From contig CANRND010000005.1 in assembly GCA_947631905.1 (NCBI GenBank), positions 1-64,000 on the forward strand: a DNA stretch of 64,000 nucleotides. The letters are read 5' to 3'. Below the pieces are notes generated by a model, which had not been told where the DNA came from, searched no databases, and saw only the letters and a list, made by a program, of their open reading frames with translations. Shown here in pieces: positions 23,282 through 33,084 of this stretch (position 1 is its first letter; the number at the start of each line of letters is the position of its first letter). Origin of the DNA: an uncultured Clostridia bacterium. Lineage in GTDB: Bacteria; Bacillota; Clostridia; Christensenellales; Borkfalkiaceae. A program made the translations under genes and the position numbers.

Positions 23282-23307
23282 TTGTACTCCTTGCGTTAAT
23301 CAAAGCC

Positions 23308-24882
23308 TTACCCTTCAATTTCCGCGATGATTTTTTCGATTTCTTTGCGCAATACGTCCTCGCGGGCGACAATTTCGGCGATCTCCGCATTTAGTTTTTG
23401 AATATCCACCTTTTCGCGGGTGTCCTTTGGCTCCACATAGGTCGAAACGGAGAGGTTATAATTATGTTCCTCGTCGCCGATCACGCTGTTCGGAATCAGT
23501 TTTGCAAAATGTTCTTTATCTTCCCGCGCCTTGAACGCCTCTAAAATCGTATCGATATTCTCGTCGGTCAGCTTATTGTTGTTCGTCACCTTCACGAACT
23601 CATTCGAGGCGTCGATGAAGAGCACGGAGCTATCCTTCTTGCTCTTCTTCAAGACCATGATGCACGTTGAAATGCTCGCCCCGAAAAAGAGGTTCGCGGG
23701 GAGCTGGATAATACAGTCGATGAAGTTGTTATCGATGAGGTATTTGCGAATTTTCTGCTCCGCGCCGCCGCGGTACATGATACCCGGGAAACAGACGATT
23801 GCCGCCGTGCCGTTCGCCGCAAGCCAAGAGAGCGAGTGCATGATAAAGGCGAAGTCCGCCTTCGACTTGGGCGCAAGAATGCCCGCAGGAGAATAGCGGC
23901 TGTCGTTGATGAGGAGAGGATCGCCATCCCCCGCCCAAGGAATGGAATAGGGCGGATTGGAAACGATCACCTCAAAGGGTTCGTCGTCCCAATGTGCGGG
24001 CTCGGTGAGCGTGTCGCCGTGGGCAATGTCGAACTTGTCGGGCTCGATGTCGTGCAAGAACATATTGATGCGGCAGAGGTTGTAGGTGGTGATGTTGATC
24101 TCCTGCCCGAAAAAGCCTTGACGGATGTTTTCCCTGCCTAAGATCTTCGCCGCTTTCAAAAGGAGCGAACCCGATCCGCAGGCAGGGTCGTACACCTTGT
24201 TGACCTCGGTCTTTCCCACCGTTGCAAGTTTGGTGAGAAGCTCGGAGACCTCCTGCGGTGTGAAGAACTCGCCGCCCTTCTTGCCCGCGTTGGAGGCATA
24301 CATACTCATGAGATATTCATAGGCGTCGCCGAAAGCGTCGATGGTGCTATCTTGGTATTTTCCAAGCTGCATTTCCGCAACCGTGTCGAGGAGCTTTACG
24401 AGCTTTTCGTTGCGTTTTGCGACCGTCGCCCCGAGTTTGTTGGAGTTGACGTCGAAATCGTCGAACAAGCCTTTGAAATCGTCCTCGCTTGCGCTACCCT
24501 GCGCGGAAGTTTCAATATGATTAAAGACACGCTCGAGCGTTTCGTTGAGATTTTCATCCCGTGCGGCGCGCGCTCTTACGTTGCAAAACAGCTCGGACGG
24601 AAGGATGAAGAAACCCTTCTCCTGTACCAACCCCTCACGGGCGGACTCCGCTTCTTCATCGGACATCTTTGCGTAATTAAAGTCAAGATCGCCCGCATCG
24701 TGTTCGCCCTTGTTGATGTATTCCGTGATGTTCTCGGAAATGTAGCGGTAAAACATGGTGCCGAGGACATATTGCTTGAAGTCCCACGCGTCCACGCCGC
24801 CCGCATGGACGAGGTCGGTCGCCGCATTCCAAATCATCTTGTGCAGTTCCGCCCGTTCCTGTTCTTTTCTTGTATCTGCCAT
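23308..24882 (-). CDS. hsdM: Type I restriction-modification methyltransferase (HsdM)
   Basis: The 524-residue N6-adenine methyltransferase subunit. The helical N-terminal domain ('[24 protein letters not shown]') is followed by the SAM-binding motif '[14 protein letters not shown]' (about 231-244) and the catalytic NPPY (309-312). A C-terminal coiled tail contacts HsdS. It is the first gene of the operon hsdM, DUF4145-like, hsdS, hsdR. An extended -10 promoter and GGAGG ribosome binding site lie upstream. Full length and intact, so self-protection should be functional. Confidence 0.96.
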   Translation of the reverse strand: MADTRKEQERAELHKMIWNAATDLVHAGGVDAWDFKQYVLGTMFYRYISENITEYINKGEHDAGDLDFNYAKMSDEEAESAREGLVQEKGFFILPSELFCNVRARAARDENLNETLERVFNHIETSAQGSASEDDFKGLFDDFDVNSNKLGATVAKRNEKLVKLLDTVAEMQLGKYQDSTIDAFGDAYEYLMSMYASNAGKKGGEFFTPQEVSELLTKLATVGKTEVNKVYDPACGSGSLLLKAAKILGRENIRQGFFGQEINITTYNLCRINMFLHDIEPDKFDIAHGDTLTEPAHWDDEPFEVIVSNPPYSIPWAGDGDPLLINDSRYSPAGILAPKSKADFAFIMHSLSWLAANGTAAIVCFPGIMYRGGAEQKIRKYLIDNNFIDCIIQLPANLFFGASISTCIMVLKKSKKDSSVLFIDASNEFVKVTNNNKLTDENIDTILEAFKAREDKEHFAKLIPNSVIGDEEHNYNLSVSTYVEPKDTREKVDIQKLNAEIAEIVAREDVLRKEIEKIIAEIEG

Positions 24883-24904
24883 AAATTCCTCCTGTTGTAA
24901 TTTT

Positions 24905-24913
24905 ATTATAGCA
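24905..24913 (-). promoter_or_regulatory. Extended -10 promoter element of the hsd operon
   Basis: On the minus strand TGCTATAAT, an extended -10 box, lies about 20 nt before the hsdM start. No good -35 is present at 17 nt. The same TGCTATAATAAA string precedes the SNF2 helicase gene (32898-32906) and gdhA (48308-48316). Confidence 0.55.
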
Positions 24914-24968
24914 CGTCAAACAAGACAATGGTAGTCATGCTTGAAAAAATTTTTCTTGTGTTGGCGTT

Positions 24969-26246
24969 TTATCTGTTCAAGCTGTCTTTGTCGAGCAGGA
25001 AATCGTACAGACCCATGTAGATGATACCCTTGTCGTCATAGCTTGCTTTTCTTCGCGAATCGGTGATGATGATCTTCTTGAAAAAGTCCTTCGTCGCAAG
25101 CAGAGGGCGGCGCTCCGCATTGATTTTTTCTTCGTCCCCCAACCGATACGCCGATTGAATATAATATCGTTCGGGTCCCATGTTGACCACAAAGTCGATC
25201 TCGCACTGCTTTTTCTTCCCCTCTTCGCTCACATCCACGACGCCGACGTCCACCGCATACCCGCGCGCGATCAGTTCGTTGAAGATGATATTCTCCATTG
25301 CATGGGTTTCTTCATCCTGTCGGAAGTTCAGCCGCGCATTTCTCAGTCCCATGTCGGTGCAATAGTACTTGGAGGGATAGGAAAAATACCGCTTGCCCTT
25401 CACATCGTACCTACTTGCATGGTAAAACAGAAACGCCTCTTCCAAATATTCAAGATACTTAGAAATGGTCTCGGAATTCACCTTCACCTTGCGCACGGTT
25501 TGGAGCGTGTTTGCGATCTTGTTAGAATTGACAAGCGAACCGACGGACGAGCAGAGATCATCGGTGAGCATCTTCATCGCCTCGGGAAGTTCAATGGTGT
25601 AGCGCTCCTCGATGTCCTTAAAGTAGGTCTCTTTGAACAGATCGGTGAGGTACTTCATCTTCCCCCTCGCGTCGGAAAGGGACAACGTAAACGGCAAGCC
25701 GCCGTATAGCGCATACTCCTCAAAGGCATCCGCCTTGTCGCCGCCCACAAAATCGAAATATTCTTTGAAGGTGAGCGGGAACACGCGCACCTCGTCGCCG
25801 CGCCCGCGGAACTCGGTCATGACATCCTTGGAAAGGAGCTTGGAATTGCTACCCGTCACATAGACGTCCACGTTGCCCAAATGCAAAAATCCGTTGAGAA
25901 CGCCATAGAGCGGCAACGGTTCTTCGCTCTTCAATTCCTCTTTTTTGATCGCATATTGAATTTCGTCGATAAAGACATAGTACATCTGCGATTTATCGGC
26001 GACTTTGGAAGTGACATATTCAGACAGTTTGAGCGGGTCTCTGTACGGCGCATTTTGAACGGCATCGAGGGCAAGCGTGATGATGTTCTCCTCTTTGACG
26101 CCGATAGAAAGCAGATAATTTCGATAAATTTCAAACAACAAATAGCTCTTGCCGCACCGTCTGATCCCCGTGATGACCTTGATCATTCCGTTTTCTTTTT
26201 TGGAAATCAGTTCCTGCAAGTAAAAATCTCTTTGAATGGTTTTCAT
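24969..26246 (-). CDS. AAA ATPase with DUF4143 domain
   Basis: A 425-residue AAA-superfamily ATPase. Walker A is 'TGIRRCGKSYLL' (about residues 24-35) and Walker B 'YYVFIDEIQYA'. The sensor region is 'VYVTGSNSKLL', followed by 'VFPLTFKEYFDF' and the C-terminal DUF4143 domain with 'KKKQCEIDFVVNMG', whose E..D pattern resembles a PD-(D/E)XK-like core. ATG 26246 is preceded by GGGAGG. These proteins are common, often horizontally acquired and found in defence islands; their biochemical role is unsettled. The promoter overlaps a strong inverted repeat, so expression is probably repressed by a DNA-binding protein or by the ATPase itself. Confidence 0.88.
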   Translation of the reverse strand: MKTIQRDFYLQELISKKENGMIKVITGIRRCGKSYLLFEIYRNYLLSIGVKEENIITLALDAVQNAPYRDPLKLSEYVTSKVADKSQMYYVFIDEIQYAIKKEELKSEEPLPLYGVLNGFLHLGNVDVYVTGSNSKLLSKDVMTEFRGRGDEVRVFPLTFKEYFDFVGGDKADAFEEYALYGGLPFTLSLSDARGKMKYLTDLFKETYFKDIEERYTIELPEAMKMLTDDLCSSVGSLVNSNKIANTLQTVRKVKVNSETISKYLEYLEEAFLFYHASRYDVKGKRYFSYPSKYYCTDMGLRNARLNFRQDEETHAMENIIFNELIARGYAVDVGVVDVSEEGKKKQCEIDFVVNMGPERYYIQSAYRLGDEEKINAERRPLLATKDFFKKIIITDSRRKASYDDKGIIYMGLYDFLLDKDSLNR

Positions 26247-26265
26247 GCAAATTGCCTCCCGCATA

Positions 26266-26301
26266 ATCGAAAGTTGCTCCGCAAATGGAGTAACTTTCGA
26301 T
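26266..26301. promoter_or_regulatory. Palindromic operator next to the AAA ATPase promoter
   Basis: ATCGAAAGTTGCTCC (26266-26280) faces GGAGTAACTTTCGAT (26287-26301): 15-nt arms with one mismatch and a 6-nt centre. It covers the expected transcription start (near 26298) just downstream of the -10 box, the position of a repressor roadblock or an mRNA hairpin upstream of the ribosome binding site. Confidence 0.65.
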
Positions 26302-26304
26302 AAT

Positions 26305-26333
26305 AGTATAGCATGAAATGACCCAAAAGTCAA
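26305..26333 (-). promoter_or_regulatory. Sigma-A promoter of the AAA ATPase gene
   Basis: On the minus strand, TTGACT (26333-26328), 17-nt spacer, TATACT (26310-26305). One mismatch per box. It is directly followed by the palindrome at 26266-26301. Confidence 0.8.
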
Positions 26334-26656
26334 TAGTGTTTCCCCTCTTTCTTGGCTGTTTTTGGAGCGGAACGCGGGGAATTTGCTTGCTTTCGGTCGA
26401 ATTATCCGAATTGATTATGAAAATTCCAAAAAATCGAAAGATGCCCCATGCGTGGAATATCTTTCGACAAATAAAAGAAATTCAAGGGAGAATTAGCGCA
26501 TTCGCGCAACTTTTTCAAGGGAGTTTTAGAAAAGTATAGAAATTTTTTCCAACGACTTTTGTCGAAAGTAAAAATTTATAAGCTGCGACTACACACAAAA
26601 AAGGAAGTCCCTCATATGAAACTTCCTCGATTGTCTCTAATATTAGTCCAAAGAAT
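26334..26656. other. Intergenic between the ATPase and the GHKL/helicase operon
   Basis: Apart from the terminator at 26602-26627, I see no gene. A minus-strand frame at 26515-26715 overlaps the end of the GHKL gene in another frame and is not supported. Confidence 0.5.
26602..26627 (-). terminator. Terminator of the helicase-GHKL operon
   Basis: AGGAAGT (26602-26608) pairs with ACTTCCT (26621-26627). Reading minus, the stem is followed by TTTTTTGTG. It lies 30 nt beyond the stop of the GHKL ATPase gene. Confidence 0.65.
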
Positions 26657-29600
26657 TTACTGCCGATCTTCGGTTTCCATTGCTTTAAGTTTGCGTATTG
26701 CGACTTGCAACGCAAGTAAATGTTTCGGCGTAAATCTTATTGTAGCTGACTTCCCTTCAAGCTGTATAGGTATATCGAAAAATGCACTTTGAGCAGCATT
26801 AACATCTATACTCTCTACTTGTTGGATCAGTCCGCTTATAGTAATTTGACTATATTTGAATTTAGCTGCACAATTTGGACAAAGCGATAAAGTATTCCAA
26901 CCAAGGTCTATTTTGATCTGTTGTGACTCCATAAGCTCTCCCGTATTAAAAATATTTATAGCTTCGAAATAACGTTTCCCCTTTGCCGTTAAAATTCCTT
27001 CGTTGCTACAAATTTGGCAATGCGCCTTATACTCGTTCCTGACAAATTCTTTCTCTTCATTATTCGGTTTTTCCAATACGAAACGTAGCTTTTTTATCGT
27101 TGTCGTAGGCTGTTCCCTGTCATCAAATTCTTTCTCAAGCTTTATTTTGCGCTTATCGAGATTCTTCGGGCCATGAAAAAAGCCATAATTGTCATCGTCA
27201 TCTTCTTCTGGAAGTTGTTCTCTATCGGAAGTTGCTACCATTTCAGATAATGATTTGCCCGTTTTTCGTTTTTGTTCTTGCATTAGCAATGCCATTGCAA
27301 GAGCTTTTTCTCGCACATCCGAGTCAAGCCTAGCAAATTTATTAAGGTTTTCATCATTGATACCACTATTTTTTAACTGTTCGACAAGGTCGTTTGGTTT
27401 TATGGATATTTCGCTTAACAAAACGGACGGGGTGTCATATCTAAAATCATCAAGCAAATCATCTTCTGTCAGTTCATATGGAAATTTATATACGCCGCTT
27501 CTTGTGGGTACCCATGCAGTACGCTTTAAATAGTAAACAAGGGTAGATTCAAATATCTGAAAAGATCTGCGATTATTTGCTCGATATTTTGTATATAGCC
27601 AATTTTCGTTATTACATTTCAGAACAAATTGCCAAAGCATCCGCGCTACATCGATAAGATTATTTTCTTTAATTTTCTTTAATTTATTCCAATCAAATTG
27701 GTCTATCGTATACGTTTGCTCAATACATGTATCATACCGTTCCCCGCTTCTATCTATCTTGCCGCATAAGGGGAATGGATATTGCAAATTATTTGACTTT
27801 ACAACTTGCGGATAGACTTTCCCATATAATTTAATGAATATTTCTTGTAAAATATCTTGCGGGATGTCACGATTGGCCTTTTTATACTCATTGAGCGCAA
27901 GTATATAATGCGTATCGCAAAAAAAGAATGCCGAACAGCTATCCCAACAGCAGTTGCACGCCTGGGTTATACGAATATCCCCGTCGTCATTTGTCGCTAT
28001 AAAGATAGGGGTAACTACAAGATCGTTAATGTTGATAGCTCCTGATTGATAACCATTGACAATTTCCATCATCTTAAGAATCATATCGTCTACGGAAATT
28101 TTATCGCCTGAAATATCTGCGATAAGATCTTCCCGTTCGCACATTTCCTTGACCCCAAGAGACAGCAGAAGTTCTTTTATGTTTCTGTCCTGGGTAATGT
28201 TTTTCAAAGAAATCTCAACATAAATCGGATTCTTCAAGTGATGTTTCGGTTGATAGCTTGTTCTTAAATAAATCCCATCATATGGCTTATGTAGCCTTCC
28301 ATCCTCGCACTTAATGCACGCAACTTCACGGATAATCTCATTGCGCGTTTTTGGTACGTGAAAAGAACCGGAATAAAAGCTGTATCCTAATCTTTCTTTT
28401 GCCTGCGAAAGCAAATAATAAAGTGTTTTGAAATATTCTGTTTTTTGTTTAACGAATAATACATTGAAAAAGTTGGGATTTTTCTCCAAAGAATCAATAA
28501 ACTCTTCAATTGTAAATTCCTTTATTTTAAATTGATCAATGAAAAATTCAGTCCGTGACGCAGGCATAAATCTCGGCAACCAACTCTTTTGGTAATAGGT
28601 TTCCACTTCATCGGAGGGTAAAATAATTTTAATATCATTGCTTGCCCACATTACATCCCTACTCCGAAGATATTCGCCGCGCTCTGTAACAAACAAATTA
28701 TCGGATTCAAATGCTTGCTGTATTTTATCTGCAAAAATTTTGTAACGAGAATCTCCGTTATTTGAAAAATCACGATGAGTCGGGAGCGCATCGTATACGG
28801 AATAATTTAAAAGATTCACACCTCTGAAATAATATAGAGATTCTACAGACAAATCGGCAAGAGCTTCTATCAATTTGCTGTTTTCGTCGCAGTATCTTAT
28901 GTTATCGCGCGCAACGGTCGAAGCAAAAGGAGCATTGATATGAAAACGCAAATCGCTTTTTTGATCCGTAGGGAAAAAGATGCATACCTTTCCTGTCACA
29001 TTGCTGTCTACTTCAAATTTATTGTCTTGTAGAAGTTTCATTTTATATGCAATGGAAACCACATTCTCTTTTAACCGCCCCTCAACCATTAAAGGACACC
29101 GACCAATAAATTTGCTCCAATACGATACGCTTTCCGCAATTTCCGAAGCCTTCTTCACGCGAATCTCATAAATAAATTTTACAGATGTCGTCTCTTCATT
29201 GATTTGTATATAACCTTTTGACCCATTCGGTAATTCGTAATTAATTTTTTTGATATGATTTAAGAATAAAATTGCCGTTTCGTCTAATCCGCAAAGGCCT
29301 TCGGTAATTTCATCGATTGCTTTCTCAGGTGACTTATCTGCACTATCAAAAGGGAATATAAACTTGGTCAAGCCTTTTTGCGCCTGCCTTTCTATTTCCT
29401 CATCTTCCGGTACCAACATATCCACGATCTTGAAGCAATGCTCCCCAGAATACACTTCAGGAGTAGAGGAATAGGCATATACGGCTTTAAATCCAACGCC
29501 AAACTGTCCAATCGCAGTCGGATCATCTCTTTTTGTTCCCTTGCTGATGTTGGTAATCGCTTCTACATCTTCTAACGTAAAATCACGCTTATCGCCATTA

Positions 29601-29818
29601 TGTATAAAAATCAATTTGTCATTAAAAAGACGAAATCGAACTGCCGAAGCATTCATGTCTTCAGCATTTTGCAAGAGTTCGAAAATGAAATGAGCTTTGT
29701 CCGGATATAATTCGGTAAGTAAATTCTTGATTCCGTCAAAGGCATCATTTTCTTTCATACTTTTGACCATTTCTTTTCTTTTGCTCTTCAGCTCTTCAAA
29801 TGTAGCGAATTTACTCAT
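26657..29818 (-). CDS. Large sacsin-like GHKL ATPase with C-terminal four-Cys (HNH-like) module
   Basis: A 1053-residue protein. The N-terminal Bergerat-fold ATPase of the sacsin/Hsp90-like type shows the N box 'FELLQNAEDMNAS' (47-58), 'IFIHNGDKRDFT' (about 68-79) and the lid motif 'IGQFGVGFKAVYAYS' (about 103-117). A long unassigned middle follows. The last 150 residues have 'AHCQICSNEGILTAKG' and 'LSLCPNCAAKFKYS', a CxxC...CxxC frame laid out like an HNH domain, but the usual catalytic His positions read Ile/Asn. ATG 29818 (GGAGGG upstream) lies 1 nt after the helicase stop, so the two are coupled. Its place in a defence island and its helicase partner suggest anti-phage function; no named system is assigned. 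Confidence 0.78.
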   Translation of the reverse strand: MSKFATFEELKSKRKEMVKSMKENDAFDGIKNLLTELYPDKAHFIFELLQNAEDMNASAVRFRLFNDKLIFIHNGDKRDFTLEDVEAITNISKGTKRDDPTAIGQFGVGFKAVYAYSSTPEVYSGEHCFKIVDMLVPEDEEIERQAQKGLTKFIFPFDSADKSPEKAIDEITEGLCGLDETAILFLNHIKKINYELPNGSKGYIQINEETTSVKFIYEIRVKKASEIAESVSYWSKFIGRCPLMVEGRLKENVVSIAYKMKLLQDNKFEVDSNVTGKVCIFFPTDQKSDLRFHINAPFASTVARDNIRYCDENSKLIEALADLSVESLYYFRGVNLLNYSVYDALPTHRDFSNNGDSRYKIFADKIQQAFESDNLFVTERGEYLRSRDVMWASNDIKIILPSDEVETYYQKSWLPRFMPASRTEFFIDQFKIKEFTIEEFIDSLEKNPNFFNVLFVKQKTEYFKTLYYLLSQAKERLGYSFYSGSFHVPKTRNEIIREVACIKCEDGRLHKPYDGIYLRTSYQPKHHLKNPIYVEISLKNITQDRNIKELLLSLGVKEMCEREDLIADISGDKISVDDMILKMMEIVNGYQSGAININDLVVTPIFIATNDDGDIRITQACNCCWDSCSAFFFCDTHYILALNEYKKANRDIPQDILQEIFIKLYGKVYPQVVKSNNLQYPFPLCGKIDRSGERYDTCIEQTYTIDQFDWNKLKKIKENNLIDVARMLWQFVLKCNNENWLYTKYRANNRRSFQIFESTLVYYLKRTAWVPTRSGVYKFPYELTEDDLLDDFRYDTPSVLLSEISIKPNDLVEQLKNSGINDENLNKFARLDSDVREKALAMALLMQEQKRKTGKSLSEMVATSDREQLPEEDDDDNYGFFHGPKNLDKRKIKLEKEFDDREQPTTTIKKLRFVLEKPNNEEKEFVRNEYKAHCQICSNEGILTAKGKRYFEAINIFNTGELMESQQIKIDLGWNTLSLCPNCAAKFKYSQITISGLIQQVESIDVNAAQSAFFDIPIQLEGKSATIRFTPKHLLALQVAIRKLKAMETEDRQ

Positions 29819-29819
29819 T

Positions 29820-32800
29820 TTATCCCTCCACTCGTAAAATCCCAACCGCCAATTTCGTTGCTACGATATCGCATTTTTCAATTTCGGAATTCAATTGCTG
29901 TTGCTTTTCCCTAAATGATTGCTCCAAACGCTCCAACTGCGCCTGTTTCATCTTGATGATCTTGGCATCTGTCGCTTTTGACAATACGTTTTCGATTGCC
30001 TTGATTTGTCCCTGCTGGCTTGTGACCAGGCTACTCATTTTGAATTTTATCAGTTGTTCCGATTCGCCGATATATTTTTCCTTTGCCTCTTTCCACGCCG
30101 CAAAATGAATATTTTCCAACCTACCTTCTTCGATGGCATGCGTGCTTTCGTAATCCTGCGCATGGTAGATAAGCTCCAACATGGTTTTTGTATCGATTTG
30201 TTGTTCCGCAACGATCTTCAATTCGCAGTTTGGCTTTATACCTTTGTACTGCCACTCATAGGCAATAAAAGGATATTCTCCCCGCGGCAATTTGTCTGTT
30301 TTCACGGTCAAAGAGCATTGCACGGGATCGTCGCTAAAATAACGTATAGCTTGTTTCACAAGTGGATGCGTCGGCATAATGAATGTTATATTCCTATGTT
30401 CGGTTGCATATTCCCCGTCAAAAGTAATTTTTTCAAACGGCGTTTGTTCATTCAGATATTTCTCCCATGCTTTGTATACGGGATTAATTTGCCTGTCCAA
30501 TTCACGGAAGTCTTTCAACAGAATGTTTCTATTTTCCTCTTTCAGCCGCAAAGTTCGTTCGGCTCCGTTCCCGAGAATATATTGATTATCCTCACCCAAA
30601 CGCTTTTCAAGATATGTTTCTATAAGTCGGCAAATTGCGTCGGCGCTTAAGTGAATATTGGTCGCGTCTTGCAATTCTTTTCTCATCATTTCTTGACTCA
30701 AATCTAACCCGAAAAATGCTTTTGTATCCTCCTCCAAGCGCTGTTGTTCTTGCATCTTCCGAATGGCGTTGTCGGCGATTTGCAAGTCTTTTTTTGCCCG
30801 CTCCTGCGGGTTCAGAATGTAATTTTCAACTACGTCATAGATCTCGCGCGTAACTTCGCCCAAAATCTCCTCACTGTCGCCGATGGAAGAATTGAATACA
30901 CCGATACGCGCCAGACAGCGGTCATAAATATCGCAATCGATTGTGCCTTCCGTTATGATATTGATGATGGAAACACTCTCGCTTTTTTGCCCGTTTCGGT
31001 CGATACGTCCGATGCGTTGCTCAATCGTTTGGGGATTCCAGGGCAAATCATAGTTTATCAGGCAATCACAAAATTGGTAGTCCAAGCCCTCGCAACCCAC
31101 CTCGGAAAACAACATAACATCCAAAGATTCTTCTTGCTCTCTATCCGCTTTGAACCGATTGCGCAGGGCAACCCGCTCATCATCCTTCACTCCCCCATGG
31201 ATGACACCAACGCGGATATTTTGTGCGGACAACTTATCATACAAATATTTCAAAGTATGTCTAAAACTGCTGAACACCATTACTTTGTTGTTCTGCATGG
31301 TTTGCTTTTCTTGAATAACTCTGATAAGCTCCTCGACTTTTGTATCCTCATCGCTCATTGTCTCCGCAGAGGCAAGCAAACGCTTGACCGCCTCTTTGAT
31401 CTGCGGTTTGGAAAGAAAATCGGCCGTCTCGTTCAATGACGCATTTTCCGCATCGTCAAGTTCAAGCCCGAGCTCATCAAATCTTCTTGTTAAAATTTCT
31501 TCAAGGAAAGGGCGTAACCCGAAAATACAGCTTGCCGCCTGCCGCATGATTGTCGTCATCATAAACCGCAGGCCCCAATCTCCATGAAGTTGAATTAAGA
31601 TATTTGCCTGTATCCGCAACAACTCGTTATAAAGAGCGGCTTGATCTTCCGTAAACGAAACCTTTAATGTTTCGGGCTTTCTGACCGTAAAATCGCCGAT
31701 ATCGCGTCTACGAGTACGATTTATGATCGATGCGAAGGTGTGTAAGCTCTCGACATTCGTAATCAGCTTTACACGTTCCTCGGCCGAAATGTTATCTTGC
31801 CTCAGGGTTCGAATTGCATTGAGATAGACGGGATTTGTAACAATATTCGCCCCACACGATGTCTTTCCGACAGCAATTAACCTCGAAAGAGCTTCGTTCT
31901 GCCAATTTTCTTCGTTGCTCCGGATTAGCCTGACTGCCTCATTGATAAGCGGGTTCGGCTCCCCCATACGGACAAAACTCTCGTAATCGTAAATCAAATC
32001 GGGGCGTAAAAGATTCAGCAATGTATACAAATCCCTGTCACCGAGTTGCATCGGTGTAGCCGTAAGCATCACGACACTCGTGGCATTCTCGCAGAACAAC
32101 TGCACCGCTTGATGCGCATAAGTATTGGGATTCTTGATATGATGTGCCTCGTCGACTATTACCAAATCAAACTTGGGAAACGGATTTAAATCCGCCAACG
32201 ACTTTTTATTGATTTTTATCGCGCCGCCGTCTTTTGTCCCGTTAACGGTCGCTTCATCAAACAAGGAATAAGGGATAATACACTTGGAATAATCGTCGGG
32301 CCACTCCTCTTCAAGAGAAGCTTCGTGGATGCAATAGCGCAGTTTCTCCCCGTCTATGTGAACAAACTTCTCTCCGAATTTATCTTTTAGCTCTCCTTGC
32401 CATTTTCGTTCCGTAATGAGAGGGCGCGGGCAAATTACGAGTACGGATTTGATATCAAAACGCGCCTCCATTTCTTTCAGAATAAGTCCGGCTTCGATCG
32501 TTTTACCGACACCTACGCCGTCGGCAATTAAAATGCGCGGACTTTCGGACTTAATAAGTTTCAATATGGGACGATATTGGTACGGTATAAAATCTATCTT
32601 TGCGGAATTGAGCGAATATAACGAATTGATATTGGGGCTGCGCAGTAATTTTGCCGTGAAAAGCGAATTGACATCTTGCGCGGAATACCAAAGATATCCG
32701 TTATCGATGCAATACGGCTCTATTTGCTCTTCAAAACAAGCTATTTTTTTGCCATCCGCCAAAACGATATATCTTGTGACATCGCCGTTTTCCTCAACCG

Positions 32801-32864
32801 AAACGACAGCGCCCACCTTACCATCATGCTTGATTTTAACCGTATCACCCGCTTTGAATATCAT
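29820..32864 (-). CDS. SNF2/RapA-type helicase, first gene of a two-gene defence-like operon
   Basis: A 1014-residue superfamily 2 DNA translocase. A small beta-rich N-terminal domain (1-60, 'FKAGDTVKIKHDGKVGAVV') precedes Walker A 'ADGVGVGKTIEAG' (114-126), the DEAH box (238-241), 'LTATPMQLG' (267-275) and the second RecA domain with 'VFSSFRHTLKY', 'EVGCEGLDYQFCDCLINYDLPWNP' and motif VI QRIGRIDR (616-623). The C-terminal 350 residues are helical and charged. The domain order resembles RapA and DISARM DrmD helicases, but the drmA, drmB and drmC genes are absent. ATG 32864 follows GGAG/AAGG. It is transcribed first and tightly coupled to the GHKL ATPase gene. Confidence 0.85.
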   Translation of the reverse strand: MIFKAGDTVKIKHDGKVGAVVSVEENGDVTRYIVLADGKKIACFEEQIEPYCIDNGYLWYSAQDVNSLFTAKLLRSPNINSLYSLNSAKIDFIPYQYRPILKLIKSESPRILIADGVGVGKTIEAGLILKEMEARFDIKSVLVICPRPLITERKWQGELKDKFGEKFVHIDGEKLRYCIHEASLEEEWPDDYSKCIIPYSLFDEATVNGTKDGGAIKINKKSLADLNPFPKFDLVIVDEAHHIKNPNTYAHQAVQLFCENATSVVMLTATPMQLGDRDLYTLLNLLRPDLIYDYESFVRMGEPNPLINEAVRLIRSNEENWQNEALSRLIAVGKTSCGANIVTNPVYLNAIRTLRQDNISAEERVKLITNVESLHTFASIINRTRRRDIGDFTVRKPETLKVSFTEDQAALYNELLRIQANILIQLHGDWGLRFMMTTIMRQAASCIFGLRPFLEEILTRRFDELGLELDDAENASLNETADFLSKPQIKEAVKRLLASAETMSDEDTKVEELIRVIQEKQTMQNNKVMVFSSFRHTLKYLYDKLSAQNIRVGVIHGGVKDDERVALRNRFKADREQEESLDVMLFSEVGCEGLDYQFCDCLINYDLPWNPQTIEQRIGRIDRNGQKSESVSIINIITEGTIDCDIYDRCLARIGVFNSSIGDSEEILGEVTREIYDVVENYILNPQERAKKDLQIADNAIRKMQEQQRLEEDTKAFFGLDLSQEMMRKELQDATNIHLSADAICRLIETYLEKRLGEDNQYILGNGAERTLRLKEENRNILLKDFRELDRQINPVYKAWEKYLNEQTPFEKITFDGEYATEHRNITFIMPTHPLVKQAIRYFSDDPVQCSLTVKTDKLPRGEYPFIAYEWQYKGIKPNCELKIVAEQQIDTKTMLELIYHAQDYESTHAIEEGRLENIHFAAWKEAKEKYIGESEQLIKFKMSSLVTSQQGQIKAIENVLSKATDAKIIKMKQAQLERLEQSFREKQQQLNSEIEKCDIVATKLAVGILRVEG

Positions 32865-32897
32865 ATAACCTTACTCCGCACTAAAATATTCGCTTTT

Positions 32898-32906
32898 ATT
32901 ATAGCA
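32898..32906 (-). promoter_or_regulatory. Extended -10 promoter element of the helicase-GHKL operon
   Basis: On the minus strand TGCTATAAT followed by AAAAG, about 35 nt before the helicase ATG. No good -35 at standard spacing. It is almost identical to the element before hsdM. Confidence 0.5.
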
Positions 32907-33027
32907 AAAACCAACGCAAATGTATAGTGTTTTGTGCCAAAGACGTTCCATATCGATTGTTTCTTTTCGGACTTGCTATCTAATTGAATTTCTGTTTTTA
33001 CCTCCCTCCCATACAATTCTAAACATG

Positions 33028-33072
33028 AAAAAAGCACTAATCTCGAAAGCAATTCGAGATTAGTGCTTTTTT
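33028..33072. terminator. Strong bidirectional terminator at the island's right end
   Basis: Arms 33028-33047 and 33053-33072 form a perfect 20-bp stem (AAAAAAGCAC... to ...GTGCTTTTTT) with a 5-nt loop and built-in A and T runs. It separates the helicase promoter region from the truncated spoIIID copy. Reading minus, it would also stop transcription coming from the right. Confidence 0.85.
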
Positions 33073-33084
33073 GCTCCTTTTATT

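Noticed and set aside
26515-26715. 66-codon minus-strand ORF between the ATPase and GHKL genes
   Set aside because: It overlaps the GHKL gene's 3' end in another frame and spans that operon's terminator hairpin.
26657-32864. DISARM or BREX assignment of the helicase-GHKL pair
   Set aside because: The helicase resembles DrmD, but drmA, drmB, drmC and a DISARM methylase are absent, and there is no pglX, pglZ or brxC. The hsdM nearby belongs to the type I operon.
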